NCBI GenBank assembly: GCA_902801375.1
Contig: CADCIB010000002.1
Location: forward strand, 293,500-357,499
Direction of reading: 5' to 3'
DNA length: 64,000 bases
Origin: an uncultured Prevotellaceae bacterium
GTDB taxonomy: Bacteria > Bacteroidota > Bacteroidia > Bacteroidales > Bacteroidaceae
The translations under genes were made by a program, and so were the position numbers. The notes under the pieces are model-generated. The model did not search any database and was not told the DNA's origin. It saw nothing but the letters and a program-made list of their open reading frames with translations. Shown in pieces: positions 16,392 through 24,814 of the stretch. Position 1 is the stretch's first letter; every line of letters begins with the position of its first letter.

Positions 16392-18587
16392 ATGGTTATT
16401 CCTAGTTATTTCTGGATTGTACCTGTTGCCTCGGTCATCGCCTTGGCAATGGCGTATTACTTCTTCGCCTCGATGATGAAGGAGAGTGAGGGTACTGCCC
16501 GTATGCAAGAAATTGCCGGACATATCCGCAGAGGCGCTATGGCCTATCTGAAACAGCAGTACAAAGTGGTGGGCATCGTGTTTGTGGTGCTCTGTGCCCT
16601 GTTTGCTTTCATGGCCTATGGGCTGAACGTGCAGAACAAATGGGTGCCTTTTGCTTTCCTTACGGGAGGTTTCTTCTCAGGCTTGGCAGGCTTCTTCGGC
16701 ATGAAGACCGCCACCTATGCATCAGGACGTACGGCCAATGCTGCCCGCGAGAGCCTTGACAAAGGCTTGAAGGTGGCTTTCCGCTCAGGTGCCGTGATGG
16801 GTCTGACGGTGGTTGGCCTGGGTTTGCTCGACATCGCCATCTGGTTCTTCGTGCTGAACCGCTTCGATCCCGAGGGCCTCATCTCCATCACCACCACCAT
16901 GCTGACCTTCGGTATGGGTGCTTCGACACAGGCTCTGTTTGCCCGTGTGGGCGGTGGTATCTACACCAAGGCTGCCGACGTGGGTGCCGACATCGTGGGT
17001 AAGGTGGAAGCCGACATCCCTGAGGACGACCCGCGCAATCCTGCCACCATTGCCGACAATGTGGGCGACAATGTGGGCGACGTGGCCGGTATGGGTGCCG
17101 ACCTGTATGAGAGCTATTGCGGTAGTGTGCTTTCCACAGCAGCCCTGGGTGCCTCGGCCTTTGCGGCCAGCAGCGTCGAAGGCATGCAGATGAAGGCTGT
17201 CATCGCTCCGATGATCATCGCTGCCGTGGGAGTATTCCTTTCGTTGCTTGGCATTTTCCTCGTCCGTACGAAGGAAGGTGCTACCATGAAGAACCTGCTC
17301 CACTCGTTGTCTCTGGGCACGAACGTCAGCGCTGTGCTGATTGCAGTCGCCACGTTTGGCATTCTCTACGGCCTGGGCATTGAGAATTGGCTGGGTCTTT
17401 CGTTCTCCGTCATCAGCGGTTTGGCAGCCGGTGTCATCATCGGACAGGCCACCGAATACTATACTTCGCATTCCTACAAGCCGACTCAGAAGATTTCCGA
17501 GGCTGGTCAGACGGGTGCTGCAACGGTGATTATCAAGGGTATTGGTACGGGAATGATTTCTACTTGCATCCCCGTTATCACCATCGGTGTGGCCATCATG
17601 CTGAGCTATCTCTGCGCTAACGGCTTCGACCTCTCGATGTCTTCCGAGAGTCTTTCGCATGGTCTGTATGGCATCGGCATCGCTGCTGTGGGTATGCTCT
17701 CCACGCTGGGCATCACTTTGGCTACCGACGCTTACGGCCCCATTGCCGACAATGCCGGCGGTAATGCTGAGATGTCGAGTCTGGGTGAGGAAGTGCGCCA
17801 CCGTACGGATGCCCTCGATGCCCTTGGCAACACCACCGCTGCTACGGGTAAGGGCTTCGCCATCGGTTCTGCCGCGCTGACGGCTTTGGCACTCTTGGCC
17901 TCCTACATCGAGGAAATCAAGATTGCAATGGCCCGTGCCGGACAGACTCTGACCAACGTGGCAGGTGATGTGATTTCTGCCACCGATGCCACCATCCCCG
18001 ATTTCATGAACTATTTCCAGGTGAACCTGATGAACCCGAGAGTGCTGGTGGGTGCCTTCATCGGCGCGATGGCTGCCTTCCTGTTCTGTGGAATGACGAT
18101 GGAAGCCGTGGGGCGTGCTGCAGAGAAGATGGTGCAGGAAGTGCGCCGTCAGTTCCGCGAGATTGCTGGAATCCTCGAAGGCAAGGCCACTCCTGACTAC
18201 GGCCGTTGCGTGGAGATTTCCACACGTGCCGCCCAGCATGAGATGATAGTTCCTTCGGTCCTCGCCATTCTGATTCCCATTCTGGTGGGTATCATCCTCG
18301 GCGTGGCTGGCGTACTCGGTCTGTTGGTAGGCGGACTGGCTGGCGGCTTCACGCTGGCTGTGTTCATGGCCAATGCCGGTGGTGCCTGGGACAATGCGAA
18401 GAAGAACATCGAGGAAGGCAACTTCGGCGGCAAGGGCTCGTTTGCCCATAAGGCTTGTATCGTGGGCGACACCGTGGGCGACCCGTTCAAGGACACTAGC
18501 GGCCCGTCGCTGAACATTCTGATCAAGCTGATGTCGATGGTCAGCATCGTGATGGCTGGTCTCACCGTAGCCTTCAGCATCCTCTAA
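16392..18587 (+). CDS. hppA: Membrane-bound ion-translocating pyrophosphatase
   Basis: Hydrolyses pyrophosphate and pumps Na+ and/or H+ across the inner membrane. 731 residues with about 16 membrane segments. Seen: the PPi/Mg site DVGADIVGKVEADIPEDDPR and NPATIADNVGDNVGD, the second site TDAYGPIADNAGGNAEM, and the third GDTVGDPFKDTSGPS. The segment LGNTTAATGKGFAIGS has Ala where K+-independent pumps have Lys, which by established family rules indicates a K+-dependent enzyme; these are often Na+ pumps, and some Bacteroides members move both Na+ and H+. Ion choice cannot be decided from sequence alone. Monocistronic: own promoter and a terminator directly downstream. The 606-residue minus-strand frame over it is a shadow. 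Confidence 0.96.
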   Translation: MVIPSYFWIVPVASVIALAMAYYFFASMMKESEGTARMQEIAGHIRRGAMAYLKQQYKVVGIVFVVLCALFAFMAYGLNVQNKWVPFAFLTGGFFSGLAGFFGMKTATYASGRTANAARESLDKGLKVAFRSGAVMGLTVVGLGLLDIAIWFFVLNRFDPEGLISITTTMLTFGMGASTQALFARVGGGIYTKAADVGADIVGKVEADIPEDDPRNPATIADNVGDNVGDVAGMGADLYESYCGSVLSTAALGASAFAASSVEGMQMKAVIAPMIIAAVGVFLSLLGIFLVRTKEGATMKNLLHSLSLGTNVSAVLIAVATFGILYGLGIENWLGLSFSVISGLAAGVIIGQATEYYTSHSYKPTQKISEAGQTGAATVIIKGIGTGMISTCIPVITIGVAIMLSYLCANGFDLSMSSESLSHGLYGIGIAAVGMLSTLGITLATDAYGPIADNAGGNAEMSSLGEEVRHRTDALDALGNTTAATGKGFAIGSAALTALALLASYIEEIKIAMARAGQTLTNVAGDVISATDATIPDFMNYFQVNLMNPRVLVGAFIGAMAAFLFCGMTMEAVGRAAEKMVQEVRRQFREIAGILEGKATPDYGRCVEISTRAAQHEMIVPSVLAILIPILVGIILGVAGVLGLLVGGLAGGFTLAVFMANAGGAWDNAKKNIEEGNFGGKGSFAHKACIVGDTVGDPFKDTSGPSLNILIKLMSMVSIVMAGLTVAFSIL

Positions 18588-18612
18588 ACGATATTTCATC
18601 CACACATGAGCA

Positions 18613-18650
18613 TAGCGCAGGGTCGGTTTTTCGGCTCTGCGCTATTTTGT
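18613..18650 (+). terminator. Intrinsic terminator of hppA
   Basis: AGCGCAG at 18614-18620 pairs with CTGCGCT at 18637-18643, followed by ATTTTGTGTTTTG. Located 26 bp after the hppA stop. Confidence 0.75.
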
Positions 18651-18687
18651 GTTTTGTGCTTCAGTCTTGTTGTCTGGAAAATGTGGG

Positions 18688-19268
18688 AAGCGTGACAATT
18701 GTGACAAATGGACAATGTATTTTTGCGCACCAATCTCACCGTCGACGGTAGTGTTGTTTGTTGTAAGTTATTAATTATAAATTATTAATTATAAGTATAT
18801 TATATATAATCACCAGACTGTGATATAGGAGTTGACCTTCATGACCTTCCCCCCAACCATCTTATCTCCCATGTGGGGGATGTGTGACCCCCTCTATCTC
18901 CCCCTGTAGGGGGAGGAAAAATTAGAACTGAGCGCAGAAACTAAACAGTCCCCTTCTACAGGACTCCTACAGGAGGGGATGGAGGAGGTCATGTATGAGG
19001 GGGGGAGGGGAGTCATACTCCTGCGAACCCTTTCGGGTTAACTATTATGTTATTACCTTATTATTATATTATCATTATTGAATGATTATAGAGGATTATT
19101 GAATGATTATGGCAATAGCTATGTTAATTTGTATAAAATATCGGTAGTAATAAAAATGTAATATATAAATAAAGCTCTAATTAATAATAATAAATAGCTT
19201 GTATATAGATTTTGCACCCTCTTTTAAGCGCAAAAATCGCGTTGTCCTTTGTCACAATTGTCACGCTT
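18688..19268. repeat. Non-coding 581-bp block bounded by 41-bp imperfect inverted repeats
   Basis: The left end (18688-18728, starting AAGCGTGACAATTGTGACAA) and the reverse complement of the right end (19228-19268) match over their full 41 bp with few differences; the outer 21 bases are identical and both inner ends read ATTTTTGCGC. The interior has no credible gene: it is very AT-rich (runs of ATTAATTATAA) with a GC-rich, polypurine/polypyrimidine hairpin zone at 18846-19017 and a small AACCC/GGGTT hairpin at 19026-19039. A miniature inverted-repeat element is one reading; a long regulatory structure is another. I found no obvious target-site duplication. Confidence 0.7.
18885..18991. repeat. 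25-bp imperfect inverted repeat in a C/T-rich and G/A-rich zone
   Basis: 18885-18909 (TGACCCCCTCTATCTCCCCC and on) is complementary, with three mismatches, to 18967-18991. Between them lie smaller hairpins (CTCCCCCTGTAGGGGGAG; CTCCTACAGGAG). Nested inside the 581-bp block. Confidence 0.75.
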
Positions 19269-19302
19269 GGCTTTGGGGGCGTTGCTATTTCTGATTTGTA
19301 GC

Positions 19303-19478
19303 TGCTATCTCTAAGCTTGTCAACCGCTATCTCCAAGCCTGCCAACCGTTATCTCTGAGCCTGCCATATGCTATCTCTGAGCCTGCCAACTGCTATCTCA
19401 GAGCCTGCCAGCCGTTATCTCAGAGCCTGCCATATGCTATCTCTGAGCTTGTCGTATGCTATCTCTGAGTGCGCGTAG
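19303..19478. repeat. Minisatellite: eight 22-bp tandem units
   Basis: Eight consecutive 22-bp units, consensus near TGCTATCTCTGAGCCTGCCA plus AC, start at 19303, 19325, 19347, 19369, 19391, 19413, 19435 and 19457; the last is degenerate after TGAG, and a decayed unit may precede at 19281. The period is not a multiple of three and no reading frame spans it, so it is not a coding repeat. There are no spacers, so it is not CRISPR. Confidence 0.92.
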
Positions 19479-19512
19479 GATAAATACTTGCGCCAGCTGA
19501 TATGAAGATATA

Positions 19513-19548
19513 AAGAAAATCCCGCCATTTCCTCACGGATAGGCGGGA
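19513..19548 (-). terminator. Intrinsic terminator downstream of rpsA
   Basis: On the minus strand TCCCGCC (19548-19542) pairs with GGCGGGA (19526-19520) and is followed by TTTTCTTTA. About 110 bp after the rpsA stop. Confidence 0.75.
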
Positions 19549-19591
19549 CTAAGTCTGGTGAATACTCACCTTTTCAAGTTTAGTTCCAAAT

Positions 19592-19637
19592 AATGGCGGC
19601 TACTATAAACACACTTTTCGAAACTTTCGCCGCCATT
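19592..19637. repeat. 9-bp inverted repeat in the rpsA 3' region
   Basis: AATGGCGGC at 19592-19600 is mirrored by GCCGCCATT at 19629-19637, with a smaller palindrome TTTCGAAA in the loop. It would fold in the rpsA 3' UTR just after the stop codon; no T-tract follows, so it may protect the RNA or assist the terminator further on. Confidence 0.65.
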
Positions 19638-19660
19638 GGTCAGACTTTCATGGAATGGAC

Positions 19661-21439
19661 TTATTCGCTCTTCTCCATTTCAGCCTTCAGCTTAGCCAGA
19701 GCATCGAGGTCGCCCAGAGTCGTGCTGGCTGCCACATTGTTGATGGCAGGAGCCTCTTCCTTCTTGGCCGGACGCTTAGCGGCGCGCGGAGCCTTCTTCG
19801 CATCTTCCTTACCCTCTTCGAAGGTACGGCTGTGCGAGAGGATGATGCGCTTGGTCTCTTTCACAAACTCGATGACCTTGAATTCGAGCTCTTCACCCTG
19901 CTGGGCCTGGGTGCCGTCTTCCTTGACGAGGTGCTTCGGTGTGGCAAAGCCTTCACCGCCTTCGTTCAGGGCGATCACAGCTCCCTTGTCCATGATCTCG
20001 GTAATCTTACCGGCGTGGACGCTACCCGGAGTGTAGATGGTCTCGTAGGTGTCCCAAGGATTCTCCTCAAGCTGCTTGTGGCCGAGGCTGAGACGACGGT
20101 TCTCCTTGTCGATCTCGAGGACAACAACGTCGATGTCGGCGCCCACCTGAGTGAACTCTGAGGGGTGCTTCACCTTCTTGGTCCAAGAGAGGTCGCTGAT
20201 GTGGATGAGTCCGTCGACACCTTCCTCCAGCTCTACGAAGATACCGAAGTTGGTGAAGTTGCGCACCTTGGCGGTGTGCTTCGAACCAACGGGATATTTC
20301 ACCTCGATGGTCTCCCACGGGTCTTCCTTCAGCTGCTTGATGCCGAGCGACATCTTGCGCTCCTCGCGGTCGAGGGTCAGGATGACAGCCTCTACCTCGT
20401 CGCCCACCTTCATGAAGTCCTGAGCAGAACGCAGGTGCTGGCTCCAAGACATCTCGCTGACGTGGATAAGTCCTTCCACGCCCGGGGCAATCTCCACGAA
20501 TGCACCGTAGTCGGCAATGACAACAACCTTGCCATGAACGTGGTCGCCCACCTTCAAATCCTGGTCAAGGGCATCCCATGGGTGCGGAGTGAGCTGCTTC
20601 AGACCGAGGGCAATGCGCTTCTTCTCGTCGTCGAAGTCGAGGATAACGACATTGATCTTCTGGTCGAGCGTAACCACTTCGTGCGGATCGCTTACGCGGC
20701 CCCAAGAGAGGTCTGTGATATGGATGAGTCCGTCAACGCCGCCGAGGTCAACGAATACACCGTAAGAAGTGATGTTCTTGACGGTACCTTCGAGAATCTG
20801 ACCTTTCTCCAGCTTGCTGATGATTTCTTTCTTCTGTGCTTCGAGCTCGGCCTCGATGAGTGCCTTGTGCGAAACAACAACATTGCGGAATTCCTGGTTG
20901 ATCTTCACGATCTTGAACTCCATGGTCTTGCCTACGAAGATGTCGTAGTCGCGGATAGGATGAACGTCGATTTGGCTGCCGGGCAGGAATGCTTCGATGC
21001 CGAACACGTCGACAATCATGCCACCCTTCGTGCGGCACTTGATGTAGCCCTGTACGATGTCCTCGTTGTCGAGGGCTGCGTTGACGCGGTCCCAACTCTT
21101 GCTGAGGCGTGCCTTCTTGTGGGAGAGGAGGAGCTGACCCTTGCGGTCTTCCTGGTTCTCAACATAGACTTCCACGATGTCGCCCACCTTCAGGTCGGGG
21201 TTGTAGCGGAACTCTGATGCAGGAATGATACCGTCGCTCTTGTAGCCGATGTTCACAATCACTTCCTTCTTGTCGACGGAAATGACCTTGCCGTCCACAA
21301 CCTGATGCTCGGAAACCTTGTTCAGGGTCTCGTCGTAAAGCTTGGCTGTTTCCTCTTTCTGTGCACCGACTGCACCGCCATTCTCGAACTCTTCCCAATT
21401 GAAGTCCTGTAACGGCTCAACGTTCTTAATGTTAGACAT
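19661..21439 (-). CDS. rpsA: 30S ribosomal protein S1
   Basis: Binds mRNA and helps load it on the 30S subunit. 592 residues with six S1 (OB-fold) repeats, roughly at residues 45-110, 125-190, 212-282, 297-367, 384-454 and 471-540; the last four show the recurring VEGLIHVSEMSW / VDGLIHISDLSW pattern and end in KRIALGLKQL-type strands. The N-terminus is acidic and the C-terminus is a Lys/Ala-rich tail (KRPAKKEEAPA). Single gene with a promoter about 85 bp upstream and a terminator. The long plus-strand frame at 20165-21217 is a shadow caused by codon bias. Confidence 0.96.
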   Translation of the reverse strand: MSNIKNVEPLQDFNWEEFENGGAVGAQKEETAKLYDETLNKVSEHQVVDGKVISVDKKEVIVNIGYKSDGIIPASEFRYNPDLKVGDIVEVYVENQEDRKGQLLLSHKKARLSKSWDRVNAALDNEDIVQGYIKCRTKGGMIVDVFGIEAFLPGSQIDVHPIRDYDIFVGKTMEFKIVKINQEFRNVVVSHKALIEAELEAQKKEIISKLEKGQILEGTVKNITSYGVFVDLGGVDGLIHITDLSWGRVSDPHEVVTLDQKINVVILDFDDEKKRIALGLKQLTPHPWDALDQDLKVGDHVHGKVVVIADYGAFVEIAPGVEGLIHVSEMSWSQHLRSAQDFMKVGDEVEAVILTLDREERKMSLGIKQLKEDPWETIEVKYPVGSKHTAKVRNFTNFGIFVELEEGVDGLIHISDLSWTKKVKHPSEFTQVGADIDVVVLEIDKENRRLSLGHKQLEENPWDTYETIYTPGSVHAGKITEIMDKGAVIALNEGGEGFATPKHLVKEDGTQAQQGEELEFKVIEFVKETKRIILSHSRTFEEGKEDAKKAPRAAKRPAKKEEAPAINNVAASTTLGDLDALAKLKAEMEKSE

Positions 21440-21524
21440 AAATTAAACTAAAAAAATTACTAAATGGTTAAACAATAATGTGAATAAACTCTCATGCTCT
21501 ACGCGCGGGCGCGAAAAGCGGATG

Positions 21525-21532
21525 CAAAGGTA
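21525..21532 (-). promoter_or_regulatory. -7 element of the rpsA promoter
   Basis: Minus strand TACCTTTG, perfect match to TAnnTTTG, about 86 bp before the rpsA start, which leaves a leader of roughly 80 nt containing GC-rich palindromic bases (GCGCCCGCGCG) that could fold. No good -33 box seen. Confidence 0.55.
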
Positions 21533-21823
21533 CGAACATTTTGGCGCATAACAGCATGACAGACAGTTTTTTGCAATAGAATTATTGTTATTTAACTATT
21601 TGAGTTAAACTAAACTCGTGTTGTGTCATACCCCGTTGTGCTATCCGCCTGATAAAGCGCAATAGTAGTCGATAGATATTTGTCAATATTATTCATCGGG
21701 AATTATCTGCTGTTTAAATTATTGAAACTATGGTATAAGTGTCATCGTAAAAGCCGTGCCAGCCCCTTACATTCTCAACGGATGGCAAAATCACCAAACA
21801 ATCGCGTTAAATAATGTAAAAAG
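21533..21823. other. Non-coding divergent region between rpsA and the LRR gene
   Basis: No gene seen. The only structure I find is the palindrome TTTAACT-atttg-AGTTAAA at 21591-21609, which could be an operator half-site pair. Confidence 0.5.
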
Positions 21824-21855
21824 CTTGTGTTTCTCGTTTTTTCTATTTATTTTTG
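21824..21855 (+). promoter_or_regulatory. Predicted promoter of the LRR surface protein
   Basis: CTTG at 21824-21827, 20-bp spacer, TATTTTTG at 21848-21855, 34 bp before the start codon. Confidence 0.65.
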
Positions 21856-21889
21856 CACTTATCAAAATGACTCATAAATCCTTGAAATC

Positions 21890-23299
21890 ATGAAAAAGAA
21901 GTATATTGTATCATTTTTTCTGATGCTCCTGCCCGTGGTTTTGGCAAACGCAAAAGCAATACATGTGTGTATTGACAGCATCGGCTATAACTTGATAAGG
22001 GAGAGTGGGACGGCTGAAGTCACCAGTTCAGGATACAAATACAAGGGCGATATTATAATTCCAGAGTCAGTCACATACCAAGGAGTCGAATATTCTGTGA
22101 CTTCCATCGGCGACGCATTCTTCTATTGTGATAAAATGACCTCTGTGTCAATCCCTAACACCGTGACTAACATATGCGGTTCTGCATTTAGTTATTGCTC
22201 TGGACTGTCTGAAATTATCATACCCAATAGCGTGACATCCATCGGCGATAATGCTTTTATGGACTGCACCGGATTAACTTCGCTGACGATTCCCGAAAGT
22301 GTGACCTCCATCGGCGGGTATGTTTTTGCCAACTGCACAGGCCTTACCTCCGTGACGATTCCCTCAAGTCTGACCATTATTAGCGACCATGCTTTCTATG
22401 GTTGTACCGCACTCACTTCCGTGTCTATTCCGAATGGAATCACTTCCATTGAATGGGATGCTTTCGCAAATTGTACAGGACTTGTCTCTGTTTCGATACC
22501 TAACAGCGTAACCAACATCGGATCATGGGCATTTTATGGCTGTAGCAGTCTTTCTTCCATTGATCTACCCAGTAACATAACCTTCATGGGTGCCGGTTCA
22601 TTTAAAGACTGTATCTCTCTCACCTCCGTGGAAATCCCCTTTGGTTTGACCTCCCTTGAATGCTATGTGTTTGATAGCTGTACTAACCTCATATCCGTAG
22701 TTATTCCCAATAGCATTACCACCATTCATTCACGTGCTTTTTGGAAATGTTCCTCATTAGCCTCTGTGGAAATCCCCAATAGTGTGACTACCATCGATGA
22801 CCAGGCATTCGGTTTTTGTAGCAGTTTGGTTACTCTGATTATAGGAAAGAACGTATCGGATATGTTTTCCCAAGTTTTCTGCCATAGTTCTAAGTTAACT
22901 CATGTTTATTGTTATGCAGAAAATGTACCAAAAGCTGGATCAGAAGGTTTCTATCAGTCCAATATCGCAAACGCCACGCTACATGTGCCTGAGGCCTCAA
23001 TAGGTTCGTATCGCAACACAGAACCATGGAGAAGCTTTGGGAAAATCGAGCCATTGGGAGAGGGTACTGGGCTGAATGGCATTCAATCAGATGGTGTTCG
23101 GATACAGGCTGTTGGTGGTGTCCTGGCCATAGAGGGAGCTGTGGAGGGTACGCCTGTCATCGTCTATGACACGACAGGGCGCTTGCTGGCATCGGCAATG
23201 ACCACGAAGCAAGCCGCTCGCATAGCTACTTCGCTTCGCAAGGGAGCCGTTGCCATCGTGAAGGTGGGCGACCGCGTTGAGAAAGTGGTGATGAAGTAG
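21890..23299 (+). CDS. BspA-like leucine-rich-repeat surface protein
   Basis: 469 residues. Signal peptide MKKKYIVSFFLMLLPVVLANA. Residues about 60-340 hold some eleven 23-residue repeats of the LRR_5/BspA kind (pattern SVTSIGDNAFMDCTGLTSLT with variations), as in adhesins of oral and gut Bacteroidales that bind fibronectin or fibrinogen. After the repeats comes a region with LHVPEASIGSYRNTEPWRSF and a C-terminal domain (IVYDTTGRLLASAM, AIVKVGDRVEKVVMK) like the secretion/sorting tails of Bacteroidetes. A shorter, 5'-truncated relative with the same type of tail is at 45064-46050. Single gene with promoter and terminator. Confidence 0.9.
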   Translation: MKKKYIVSFFLMLLPVVLANAKAIHVCIDSIGYNLIRESGTAEVTSSGYKYKGDIIIPESVTYQGVEYSVTSIGDAFFYCDKMTSVSIPNTVTNICGSAFSYCSGLSEIIIPNSVTSIGDNAFMDCTGLTSLTIPESVTSIGGYVFANCTGLTSVTIPSSLTIISDHAFYGCTALTSVSIPNGITSIEWDAFANCTGLVSVSIPNSVTNIGSWAFYGCSSLSSIDLPSNITFMGAGSFKDCISLTSVEIPFGLTSLECYVFDSCTNLISVVIPNSITTIHSRAFWKCSSLASVEIPNSVTTIDDQAFGFCSSLVTLIIGKNVSDMFSQVFCHSSKLTHVYCYAENVPKAGSEGFYQSNIANATLHVPEASIGSYRNTEPWRSFGKIEPLGEGTGLNGIQSDGVRIQAVGGVLAIEGAVEGTPVIVYDTTGRLLASAMTTKQAARIATSLRKGAVAIVKVGDRVEKVVMK

Positions 23300-23406
23300 G
23301 GCAAAGACAACAGGGACAATAAAGACAAGGATTTTTGTTCTTCTGTCTAAACCTTTTGTTCTTCTGTCCTTCTGTCAAAAAGTCATGTCCTTGTGTCAGA
23401 ATGCAG

Positions 23407-23454
23407 GAACCGCGAACTTCCCATTGGGCAGTCCGCGGTTCTGTTGTTTGTTTG
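23407..23454 (+). terminator. Terminator between the LRR gene and rpmA
   Basis: GAACCGCG at 23407-23414 pairs with CGCGGTTC at 23434-23441, followed on the plus strand by TGTTGTTTGTTTG. It lies between convergent genes and may act for both; the preceding 23331-23390 holds two copies of TTTTGTTCTTCTGTC of unknown meaning. Confidence 0.65.
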
Positions 23455-23473
23455 GAATAAGTTGTTGTTAACT

Positions 23474-23737
23474 TTATGCTTCAGCTTCTGGAATTACTGA
23501 AACGGTGCTCTTGTTGCGTGCTCCCTTGTGGAAGTCCACGATACCATCGGTCAGAGCATAGAGGGTGTCGTCCTTACCAATACCCACGTTGCGTCCCGGG
23601 TTATGGTGTGTACCACGCTGGCGAACGATGATGTTGCCTGCGACGCACTTCTGTCCGCCCCAAATCTTCACGCCGAGTCTTTGTGCAGCACTCTCGCGTC
23701 CGTTCTTAGAACTACCTACACCTTTTTTATGTGCCAT
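23474..23737 (-). CDS. rpmA: 50S ribosomal protein L27
   Basis: 87 residues, full length. N-terminal [20 protein letters not shown] and [17 protein letters not shown] are typical; the N-terminus reaches the peptidyl-transferase centre. It lacks the cleavable N-terminal extension found in Firmicutes. Seventeen bp after rplU, the usual rplU-rpmA pair. Confidence 0.97.
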   Translation of the reverse strand: MAHKKGVGSSKNGRESAAQRLGVKIWGGQKCVAGNIIVRQRGTHHNPGRNVGIGKDDTLYALTDGIVDFHKGARNKSTVSVIPEAEA

Positions 23738-23754
23738 TTCTACGTCCTCCTAAA

Positions 23755-24072
23755 TTAAGCGATTACTGATTTGATTTCCACGTGTGTGTACTGTTGGCGG
23801 TGGCCGTTCTTCTTGCGATAGTCCTTGCGGCGCTTCATCTTGAATACAATCACCTTGTCGCCCTTCACGAGCGGATTGATGACCTCACACACTACTTTTG
23901 CTCCCTCTACGGTGGGAGTACCTACCGTGACAGCACCCTCGTTGTCTACGAGCAGCACTTTGTCAAACTCAACAGTCTGGCCCTCTTCCGCCTCGCGGAT
24001 GTGGTTAATGAACAGCTTCTTGCCCTGCTCAGCCTTGAACTGCTGACCGTTAATTTCTACAATTGCGTACAT
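23755..24072 (-). CDS. rplU: 50S ribosomal protein L21
   Basis: 105 residues. [20 protein letters not shown], then a beta-rich body and the C-terminal [20 protein letters not shown], the RNA-binding signature of L21. First gene of rplU-rpmA. An 86-nt leader separates the promoter from the ATG and contains GC-rich complementary segments (GCGGCAGC, GCCCGCC, CTCGCGG), a possible autoregulatory site, not proven. Confidence 0.97.
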   Translation of the reverse strand: MYAIVEINGQQFKAEQGKKLFINHIREAEEGQTVEFDKVLLVDNEGAVTVGTPTVEGAKVVCEVINPLVKGDKVIVFKMKRRKDYRKKNGHRQQYTHVEIKSVIA

Positions 24073-24158
24073 TTAATTATTTGTAAAACGGGTTTTTCCG
24101 CGAGGCGGGCATGCTTCGTGCTGCCGCTTCTTCGAGCCCCTACGGACTAAATCGGCTG

Positions 24159-24189
24159 CAAAATTACTACAATTATTCGGATTGGCAAA
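24159..24189 (-). promoter_or_regulatory. Predicted promoter of rplU-rpmA
   Basis: Minus strand: TTTG at 24189-24186, 19-bp spacer, TAATTTTG at 24166-24159. Confidence 0.7.
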
Positions 24190-24269
24190 ATTTTTAACTG
24201 ATATTTTATTGTATTATTCTTTCATTGGCAAAAAAAAACATGTTTTTTAGCAAAAAAAAAGCAAAATAC

Positions 24270-24300
24270 TTGGTTTTCTAAAAAAAAATCGTTATATTTG
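24270..24300 (+). promoter_or_regulatory. Predicted promoter of the AraC-type regulator
   Basis: TTG at 24270-24272, 20-bp spacer, TATATTTG at 24293-24300; sits after several poly-A runs (24230-24290). The transcript probably continues into the peptidase gene. Confidence 0.7.
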
Positions 24301-24338
24301 CAGCACATATTTATTCTGGACTATTAAAAACTGTGCCA

Positions 24339-24812
24339 ATGGCTAAGTACAACATTACGGAGAAACGCGAAAGGGATGCTGCTTACAGAAGTTTAGTCAA
24401 CCCGAAACTGATGGATGAACTCAAAGAGCGAATACTGAACATCATCCTGGTGCAAAAGAAATTCAAGGACAAGGATTACTCGGCACGCAGGCTTGCTGAG
24501 GATCTTGGGACGAACACACGCTACATTTCAGCGGTGGTGAATGTGCGATTCCACATGAACTACACGTCGTTTGTCAACAAATTCCGCGTCGAGGAGGCGA
24601 TGACGCTGCTCAGCGACAGGCGGTATGCAAAATACAACATGGAGGACATCAGCACGATGGTTGGTTTCTCGAACCGTCAGTCGTTCTATGCTTCCTTCTA
24701 TAAGTTGACCGGCACCACGCCGCGCGAATATAAACTGGAACAACTGGCAAAGCTGCCTGATGAGAAGAAAAAGTCGAAGCGTGGCCGGAAACCTAAGATC
24801 AAGCCCATCTAA
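24339..24812 (+). CDS. AraC-family helix-turn-helix regulator
   Basis: About 157 residues from the ATG at 24339 (MAKYNITEKRER; 24333 is an in-frame alternative). Almost the whole protein is the double-HTH domain: DYSARRLAEDLGTNTRYISAVVN (first HTH) and NMEDISTMVGFSNRQSFYASFYKLTGTTPREYK (second HTH, the AraC signature). It has no effector-binding domain, and ends in a Lys/Arg-rich tail (KKKSKRGRKPKIKP, an AT-hook-like RGRKP motif). It stands 2 bp before the DPP III gene. Targets unknown. Confidence 0.88.
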   Translation: MAKYNITEKRERDAAYRSLVNPKLMDELKERILNIILVQKKFKDKDYSARRLAEDLGTNTRYISAVVNVRFHMNYTSFVNKFRVEEAMTLLSDRRYAKYNMEDISTMVGFSNRQSFYASFYKLTGTTPREYKLEQLAKLPDEKKKSKRGRKPKIKPI

Positions 24813-24814
24813 AT

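Noticed and set aside
16785-18605. 606-residue minus-strand frame over hppA
   Set aside because: Antisense shadow of a clearly identified membrane pyrophosphatase; composition is that of reverse-strand codons.
19303-19478. CRISPR array
   Set aside because: Units are contiguous 22-mers without spacers, and no cas genes are present.
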